Source: Amycolatopsis vastitatis (GTDB lineage: Bacteria > Actinomycetota > Actinomycetes > Mycobacteriales > Pseudonocardiaceae). Taken from it: a DNA stretch of 37,121 bases. The stretch's first letter is position 1, and every line of letters starts with the position of its first letter. The stretch is taken from contig NZ_NMUL01000088.1 in NCBI RefSeq assembly GCF_002234595.1, forward strand, positions 1-37,121, written 5' to 3'. The notes beneath the pieces were generated by a model that worked only from the letters and a program-made list of their open reading frames with translations, was not told where the DNA came from and did not search any database. The position numbers and the translations under genes were made by a program. Positions 32,558 to 37,121 of this stretch are shown here, piece by piece.

Positions 32558-33838
32558 GTGACTGTTGAGACCCGTCCTGCCCCGAAGCTGCACCGCGCCT
32601 GGCTGATCGCCGGTGCCGCCTTCGTCGCGCTGCTCGCCTCCGCGGGCTTCCGCGCCGCCCCCGGCGTCCTCATCGACCCGCTGCACGAGGAGTTCGGCTG
32701 GTCGCGGGCCACGATCAGCTCGGCCGTCTCGGTGAACCTCGTGCTCTTCGGCCTCTTCGCGCCCTTCGCGGCCGCGCTGATGGAACGCTTCGGCATCCGC
32801 CGGGTTTCGGCGACGGCGTTGACCGTCATCGCCCTCGGTGCGGGCGGCACGGTGTTCATGACCGCGAGCTGGCAGCTCGTGCTGTGCTGGGGCGTGCTGG
32901 TCGGCCTGGGCACCGGCTCGATGGCCATGGGCTTCGCCGCGATGGTCGCGGCGCGGTGGTTCGTCCGCAGCCGCGGCGTCGTCACCGGCGTCCTGACCGC
33001 GGCGGGGGCGACGGGCCAGCTGATCTTCCTCCCGCTCATCGCGAACCTCGCGGTGGACTCGGGCTGGCGCACGGCGTCGCTGGTGATCGCGATCGCCGCG
33101 CTCGCCGTCGTCCCGGTGGTCCTGCTGGTCATCCGCGACCACCCCGCCGACGTCGGCACCACGGCCTACGGCGCGCCCGCCGACGCCGAGATCGCCCGCC
33201 CGGCCTCGAAGACCGGCTCGGTCCGCCGCGCACTCTCAGTGCTGGCCCAGGCCGCCCGCACCCGGACGTTCTGGCTGCTCGCCGCCGGCTTCGCGATCTG
33301 CGGCGCGACGACCAACGGCCTGGTCGGCACCCACTTCGTGCCGGCGGCGCACGACCACGGCATGCCGCAGACGACCGCGGCGAGCCTGCTGGCCCTGGTC
33401 GGCGTCTTCGACGTCGTGGGGACGATCTTCTCCGGCTGGCTCACCGACCGCGTCGACCCGCGGATCCTGCTCGGCGTCTACTACGCCCTGCGCGGGCTTT
33501 CGCTGGCGCTGCTGCCGCAGCTGTTCACGAACGCGGTGCAGCCGAGCATGTGGGCGTTCATCCTGTTCTACGGCCTCGACTGGGTGGCCACGGTGCCGCC
33601 GACCGTCGCGCTCTGCGTCCGCGCGTTCGGCGACGCCGGCCCGATCGTGTTCGGCTGGGTCTTCGCCAGCCACCAGCTCGGGGCCGCGTTCGCCGCGTCG
33701 GCCGCCGGCCTCGTCCGCGACCAGCTCGGGAACTACAGCCTGGCCTGGTACTCCGCCGCCGTCCTGGCGGTGATCGCGTCGGTCGCTTCGCTGGCCATCA
33801 GCCGGGCGAAGAAACCCGTTGCGGTACTCGCGACGTGA
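32558..33838 (+). CDS. MFS transporter, oxalate/formate antiporter-like
   Basis: A 426-residue, twelve-helix major facilitator. ERFGIRRV between helices 2 and 3 and LTDRVDPR between helices 8 and 9 are the usual loop motifs. The sequence fits the monocarboxylate/oxalate-formate group. The substrate is unknown. GTG at 32558 is preferred: the conserved protein begins about 15 residues later, and GAGACT ends six bases upstream. In-frame ATGs at 32483 and 32504 would add up to 25 residues without typical sequence. It is upstream of glnA2 with 61 bases between. Confidence 0.85.
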   Translation: MTVETRPAPKLHRAWLIAGAAFVALLASAGFRAAPGVLIDPLHEEFGWSRATISSAVSVNLVLFGLFAPFAAALMERFGIRRVSATALTVIALGAGGTVFMTASWQLVLCWGVLVGLGTGSMAMGFAAMVAARWFVRSRGVVTGVLTAAGATGQLIFLPLIANLAVDSGWRTASLVIAIAALAVVPVVLLVIRDHPADVGTTAYGAPADAEIARPASKTGSVRRALSVLAQAARTRTFWLLAAGFAICGATTNGLVGTHFVPAAHDHGMPQTTAASLLALVGVFDVVGTIFSGWLTDRVDPRILLGVYYALRGLSLALLPQLFTNAVQPSMWAFILFYGLDWVATVPPTVALCVRAFGDAGPIVFGWVFASHQLGAAFAASAAGLVRDQLGNYSLAWYSAAVLAVIASVASLAISRAKKPVAVLAT

Positions 33839-33899
33839 CTTCCGCGGCCTCGGCGCGTCGTGAAACATGCCGTTAACACGCTGTGGTTAGGGTGCGGCC

Positions 33900-35243
33900 A
33901 TGGATCGCCAGCAGGAATTCGTGCTCCGCACGCTCGAGGAGCGCGACATCCGTTTCGTTCGTCTCTGGTTCACCGATGTGCTGGGGTTCCTCAAGTCCGT
34001 CGCGGTCGCGCCGGCGGAGCTCGAAGGCGCCTTCAACGACGGCATCGGCTTCGACGGCTCGGCCATCGAGGGCTTCGCCCGGGTCTACGAGTCGGACATG
34101 GTCGCCAAGCCCGACCCGTCCACGTTCCAGGTCCTGCCTTGGGAGACCCCGGACGGAGGCCCGTACTCGGCGCGCATGTTCTGCGACATCGCGATGCCGG
34201 ACGGTTCGCCGTCGTGGGCCGACCCGCGGCACGTCCTGCGCCGCCAGCTGTCGAAGGCGGCGGAAGCGGGCTTCACCTGCTACGTGCACCCCGAGATCGA
34301 GTTCTTCCTGCTCTCGAACATGCCCGACGACGGCAGCGAGCCGGAGCCCGCGGACAACGGCGGCTACTTCGACCAGGCCAGCCACGCCACGGCGACGCAC
34401 TTCCGCCGGCACGCCATCGAGACCCTCGAGGCGATGGGCATCTCGGTCGAGTTCAGCCACCACGAAGGGGCACCGGGTCAGCAGGAGATCGACCTCCGGT
34501 ACGCCGACGCGCTGACGATGGCGGACAACGTGATGACGTTCCGTTACGTCGTCAAGGAGGTCGCGCTGACCCAGGGCGTGCGCGCGACGTTCATGCCGAA
34601 GCCGTTCACCGACCAGCCCGGTTCGGGGATGCACACGCACGTCAGCCTGTTCGAAGGCGACCGCAACGCGTTCTACGACGCCGAGGACCCGCACGAGCTG
34701 TCGGACACCGGCAAGGCCTTCGTCGCCGGGGTGCTCCACCACGCGAAGGAGATCTCCGCGGTCACCAACCAGTGGGTGAACTCGTACAAGCGCCTGATCA
34801 GCGGCAGTGAAGCGCCGACCACGGTCTCGTGGGGCCGCGCGAACCGCTCCGCGCTCGTCCGGGTCCCGATGTATTCACCCGGAAAGGCGTCATCCCGCCG
34901 GGTGGAGATCCGTACGCTGGACTCGGCGTGCAACCCGTACCTGGCGTACTCGGTCATCCTGGCCGCCGGGCTCAAGGGGATCGAGAAGGGCTACGAGCTG
35001 CCGCCACCCGCCGAGGACAACATCTGGCAGCTCAGCGACTCCGAGCGGCGCGCCGCCGGGTACTCGCAGCTGCCGCAGAACCTGGGGGAGGCGCTGGCCG
35101 AGATGGAGAAGTCCGAGCTCCTGCCGGAAGCCCTCGGCGAGCACGTCTACGACTTCTTCCTCCGGAACAAGCGCGTGGAGTGGGACAACTACCGCAGCGC
35201 GGTCACCCCGTACGAGCTCCGAACGCTGCTCCCGGTGCTCTGA
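33900..35243 (+). CDS. glnA2: Type I glutamine synthetase-family ligase GlnA2
   Basis: A 447-residue GS-I alpha-type protein. IGFDGSAIEGFARVYESDM (about 50-68) forms the Asp50-type loop, EIEFFL holds metal ligands, and PGSGMHTHVSLF contains the ATP-site region. At the position where GlnE adenylylates a Tyr in GlnA1, this protein has Trp376 (DNIWQLS), so it should escape that control. M. tuberculosis GlnA2 (Rv2222c) is 446 residues. Streptomyces GlnA2 and GlnA3 act as gamma-glutamylpolyamine synthetases, of interest because this window has polyamine genes, though 20 kb away. TAGGGT ends six bases before the ATG, which suggests a leaderless mRNA. The stop overlaps the amidase ATG (TGATG). Confidence 0.93.
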   Translation: MDRQQEFVLRTLEERDIRFVRLWFTDVLGFLKSVAVAPAELEGAFNDGIGFDGSAIEGFARVYESDMVAKPDPSTFQVLPWETPDGGPYSARMFCDIAMPDGSPSWADPRHVLRRQLSKAAEAGFTCYVHPEIEFFLLSNMPDDGSEPEPADNGGYFDQASHATATHFRRHAIETLEAMGISVEFSHHEGAPGQQEIDLRYADALTMADNVMTFRYVVKEVALTQGVRATFMPKPFTDQPGSGMHTHVSLFEGDRNAFYDAEDPHELSDTGKAFVAGVLHHAKEISAVTNQWVNSYKRLISGSEAPTTVSWGRANRSALVRVPMYSPGKASSRRVEIRTLDSACNPYLAYSVILAAGLKGIEKGYELPPPAEDNIWQLSDSERRAAGYSQLPQNLGEALAEMEKSELLPEALGEHVYDFFLRNKRVEWDNYRSAVTPYELRTLLPVL

Positions 35244-36805
35244 TGAAGCGGCGGCCGGCACTCCTCCTGGTGCTGGCCGCCGTGTTCGCGCTGGTCACCG
35301 CGGTCCCCGCCGCGGCGTCCTCGCCGGCTTCGAAGTTCGACCTCGACTCGGCCGACATCCCGGCGCTGCAGGCGCGGATGGCGTCCGGCAGGCTCACCGC
35401 CGTCGAGCTGACCCGCCTGTACCTCGATCGGGTGCACCGGCTCGACGGCAAGGTGAACGCGGTCCTGGCGCTCGACCCGTCTTCGCCGGGACAAGCGCTC
35501 GAGAGCGATGCCCGGCGCCGTGCGCATCGCCTGCGCGGACCGCTCGACGGCATCCCGGTGCTGGTCAAGGACAACGTCGACACCCGTGACCAGTGGACGA
35601 CGGCCGGGTCGCGGGCCCTGCGCAGCCACCCGGCGAAGGACGCCACGCTGATCACCCGGTTGCGGGCGGCCGGCGCGGTGATCCTCGGTAAAGCGAACCT
35701 TTCCGAATGGGCGAACTTCCGCGCGGCGAAGCCGACGTCCGGCTGGTCGGCTGTCGGCGGGCAGACGAACAACCCGTACGTGCTGGACCGCAACCCGTGC
35801 GGGTCATCCGCCGGGTCCGCGGCCGGTGTCGCCGCGTCACTGGCCCAGGTCGCCATCGGGAGTGAAACCGACGGCTCGATCGTGTGTCCCGCCGGGATGA
35901 CGGCCACGGTCGGTCACAAACCGAGCCTCGGCCTGGTCAGCCGCACCGGCGTGGTGCCGATCTCGGCCGAGCAGGACACCGCGGGCCCGATCGCGCGCCA
36001 CGTCGTCGACGTCGCCCTGACGCTGTCCGTCCTGCAAGGGCGGGATCCGGCCGATCCAGCCACGCTGACCTACCCGCGCACCCAGCCCACGGACTACGCG
36101 AAGCTCCTTCGCCCGGGTGTCCTGCGCGGCGCGCGGATCGGGCTGTGGCGGCTGCCGGTGCTCGGCCCGGCCACCGACGCGATCATGACGTCCGCGCGGA
36201 ACTCCCTGGTCAAGGCCGGTGCGACGGTCGTCGAAGTGACGCTGCCGTACCAGGCGCGGCTGCTGGAGCTGGAGTTCCCGGCCCTGCTCACGGAGTTCCA
36301 CCGCGACATCGACGCGTACCTCGCGACGCGGCCGGCCGGGCCGCGGAACCTGGCCGAGCTGATCGCCTACAACCGGGCCGACCCGCTCGAACAGACGTGC
36401 TTCGCCGGGCAAGAGCTGTTCGAGCAGGCACTGGCCGCGCCGCCGCCGTCCGACCCGGGGTACCTCGCCGGCCGGGCGGAGCTGTCGGACCTCGCGCGCC
36501 GGTCGCTCGACGAGACCCTGGCCGCGCACCACCTGGACGCGATCGCGTCGCCGACCAACCCGCCGGCGTGGAAGACCGACTGCGCGGTGGGCGACAACGA
36601 CGTGATCCCGTCCTCGACCCCGGCCGCGGTGGCCGGCTACCCGGACGTGACCGTGCCGGCCGGGTTCGCCGGACCGCTCCCGATCGGGATCTCGTTCATG
36701 GGCGCGCGGTGGTCCGACGCCCGGATGCTCGCCCTCGCGGCGGACTTCGAACGGGTCTCGCCCGCCCGCGTCCCGCCGCGCTACCTGCCGACTTGGCCGT
36801 CGTAG
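35243..36805 (+). CDS. Secreted amidase, amidase-signature family
   Basis: A 520-residue amidase with an N-terminal signal peptide (about 1-25, cut near AAASS), so exported. The Ser-cisSer-Lys triad is visible: Lys109 in LVKDNVDT, a Ser in NPCGSSAGSA (about 188-189) and Ser212 in SETDGSIVCPAG. It belongs to the bacterial exported amidase group similar to AtzF/peptide amidases; the amide substrate is unknown. It is coupled to glnA2 by a TGATG overlap, so it may supply ammonia or an amino acid from amides, which is inference. Confidence 0.9.
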   Translation: MKRRPALLLVLAAVFALVTAVPAAASSPASKFDLDSADIPALQARMASGRLTAVELTRLYLDRVHRLDGKVNAVLALDPSSPGQALESDARRRAHRLRGPLDGIPVLVKDNVDTRDQWTTAGSRALRSHPAKDATLITRLRAAGAVILGKANLSEWANFRAAKPTSGWSAVGGQTNNPYVLDRNPCGSSAGSAAGVAASLAQVAIGSETDGSIVCPAGMTATVGHKPSLGLVSRTGVVPISAEQDTAGPIARHVVDVALTLSVLQGRDPADPATLTYPRTQPTDYAKLLRPGVLRGARIGLWRLPVLGPATDAIMTSARNSLVKAGATVVEVTLPYQARLLELEFPALLTEFHRDIDAYLATRPAGPRNLAELIAYNRADPLEQTCFAGQELFEQALAAPPPSDPGYLAGRAELSDLARRSLDETLAAHHLDAIASPTNPPAWKTDCAVGDNDVIPSSTPAAVAGYPDVTVPAGFAGPLPIGISFMGARWSDARMLALAADFERVSPARVPPRYLPTWPS

Positions 36806-36914
36806 CCGTCCGTAAGCACTCTGACCTGGGACGATGTCGTTAAGTGACCCCCCTGTTCTGGGGCCGTTCCGGGGCATGTAATCTTCTCTTCGTCGCCAGG
36901 AACACCGGGTCACA

Positions 36915-36933
36915 CCGGGGCCGCAAGCCCCGG
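36915..36933. terminator. Hairpin downstream of the amidase
   Basis: CCGGGGC and GCCCCGG form a perfect 7-bp stem with a CGCAA loop. It has no T-run. It could end the glnA2-amidase transcript or lie in a leader between two promoters. Confidence 0.4.
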
Positions 36934-36955
36934 AGACCAGGCCGGGACGAGCGGG

Positions 36956-36984
36956 TTGACACCGCGGATCGGACCGGGTAATGT
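36956..36984 (+). promoter_or_regulatory. Strong consensus promoter toward the right edge
   Basis: TTGACA (36956-36961) and TAATGT (36979-36984) are exactly 17 bases apart and preceded by GGG before the -10, the best match to the housekeeping consensus in the window. A second, weaker candidate upstream has TAATCT at 36879-36884 in a TG-extended context. Tandem strong promoters of this kind usually drive rRNA or tRNA operons in actinobacteria. Confidence 0.75.
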
Positions 36985-37121
36985 TCAGCGTCGGCCCACG
37001 AGCGGCCGCCGACCCCCTACGACTAAACCCGTAGGCTGAGGCATGCTCGACCAAAAGCTTGTGAATATCGCTTGGAACAACTGCCGAGGATTTACCCGCC
37101 GATAAAGCGGATGGATTCGGA

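Larger units (their letters stand above)
36806..37121. other. Non-coding right edge with promoter elements
   Basis: 316 bases without a convincing gene. Two possible promoters point right and a perfect hairpin lies between them. Beyond about 37000 the sequence becomes AT-richer and holds small stems such as CCTACG/CGTAGG (37018-37037). A 20-codon ORF (37043-37105) has a poorly placed ribosome site and is not called. The look is that of a stable RNA (rRNA or tRNA) leader, but no rRNA or tRNA sequence is reached before the window ends. Confidence 0.5.

Noticed and set aside
31800..33838. lprG-p55 operon
   Set aside because: The lipoprotein and MFS genes are divergent, and the MFS protein resembles the oxalate/formate group and not the drug-efflux protein P55.
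33862..33877. GlnR site upstream of glnA2 (GAAAC-n6-TTAAC)
   Set aside because: Only one imperfect half-pair is present, without the further repeats of the GlnR consensus; too weak to list.
37043..37105. 20-codon ORF MLDQKLVNIAWNNCRGFTRR near the right edge
   Set aside because: The only purine-rich stretch is too close to the ATG and the composition fits a structured RNA leader; conservation would be needed.
36806..37121. tRNA or rRNA gene inside the right-hand gap
   Set aside because: I could not find a cloverleaf with T-loop and acceptor stem, nor any 16S sequence, on either strand.

Overview
The window comes from a high-GC actinobacterium, most likely a member of the Pseudonocardiaceae close to Amycolatopsis. 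The grounds are very GC-rich codon use, frequent GTG starts, the gene set (PucR regulators, fused LysX, SecA2, LprG-type and Hip1-type lipoproteins, GlnA2) and palindromic intergenic repeats of a style I associate with that genus. The genus is inferred and was not tested by any search. I count 31 protein genes plus one candidate small ORF. I see no tRNA, rRNA, transposase, phage gene or CRISPR array.

Layout. (1) 2-3520: a CooC/MinD-type metal-maturation-like ATPase whose promoter carries a Zur-like palindrome, diverging from an RNB-domain ribonuclease and a signal-less BtuF-like metal or cobalamin binding protein, then a small hypothetical gene. (2) 3577-14857: a polyamine/GABA utilisation locus. 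gabT-gabD diverge from a PucR regulator. A FadR-type GntR regulator and a soluble Cache-domain protein diverge from a gamma-aminobutyraldehyde dehydrogenase and a complete polyamine-type ABC transporter (ATPase, binding lipoprotein, two permeases). The parts fit import of a polyamine such as putrescine, oxidation of its aldehyde to GABA, transamination to succinic semialdehyde and oxidation to succinate; the initial amine oxidase or transaminase is not in the window. (3) 14854-19012: prolyl aminopeptidase with a long upstream region holding a promoter, a proline-rich small ORF and a hairpin; then uppP, a CtaG-type oxidase assembly protein and panB. (4) 19250-27553: lysX, a small membrane protein, DinB-like protein, ogt, a glyoxalase-like protein, glutamine-dependent nadE and a small RNA-ligase-like protein. 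(5) 27628-36805: secA2, a Hip1-like lipoprotein hydrolase, an LprG-family lipoprotein, an MFS transporter, glnA2 and a secreted amidase. panB, a Hip1-like gene and glnA2 also lie near one another in Mycobacterium tuberculosis (Rv2222c-Rv2225), so this is an expanded version of an old neighbourhood. (6) 36806-37121: non-coding, with strong promoter sequences pointing off the right edge.

Two structural habits stand out. Convergent genes either share a 4-base overlap of their stop codons (7920, 14854, 25220) or are separated by tandem palindromic repeats whose periods are 21, 30 or 63 bp, all multiples of three. About ten genes have a -10-like hexamer placed 6 to 8 bases before the start codon, which predicts leaderless transcripts.

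The most promising leads are the putative zinc-controlled ATPase with a Cys-x-His pair where CooC has Cys-x-Cys, the cytosolic Cache protein with an amine-binding-like motif paired with a GntR regulator, and the possible proline-sensing leader upstream of the prolyl aminopeptidase.
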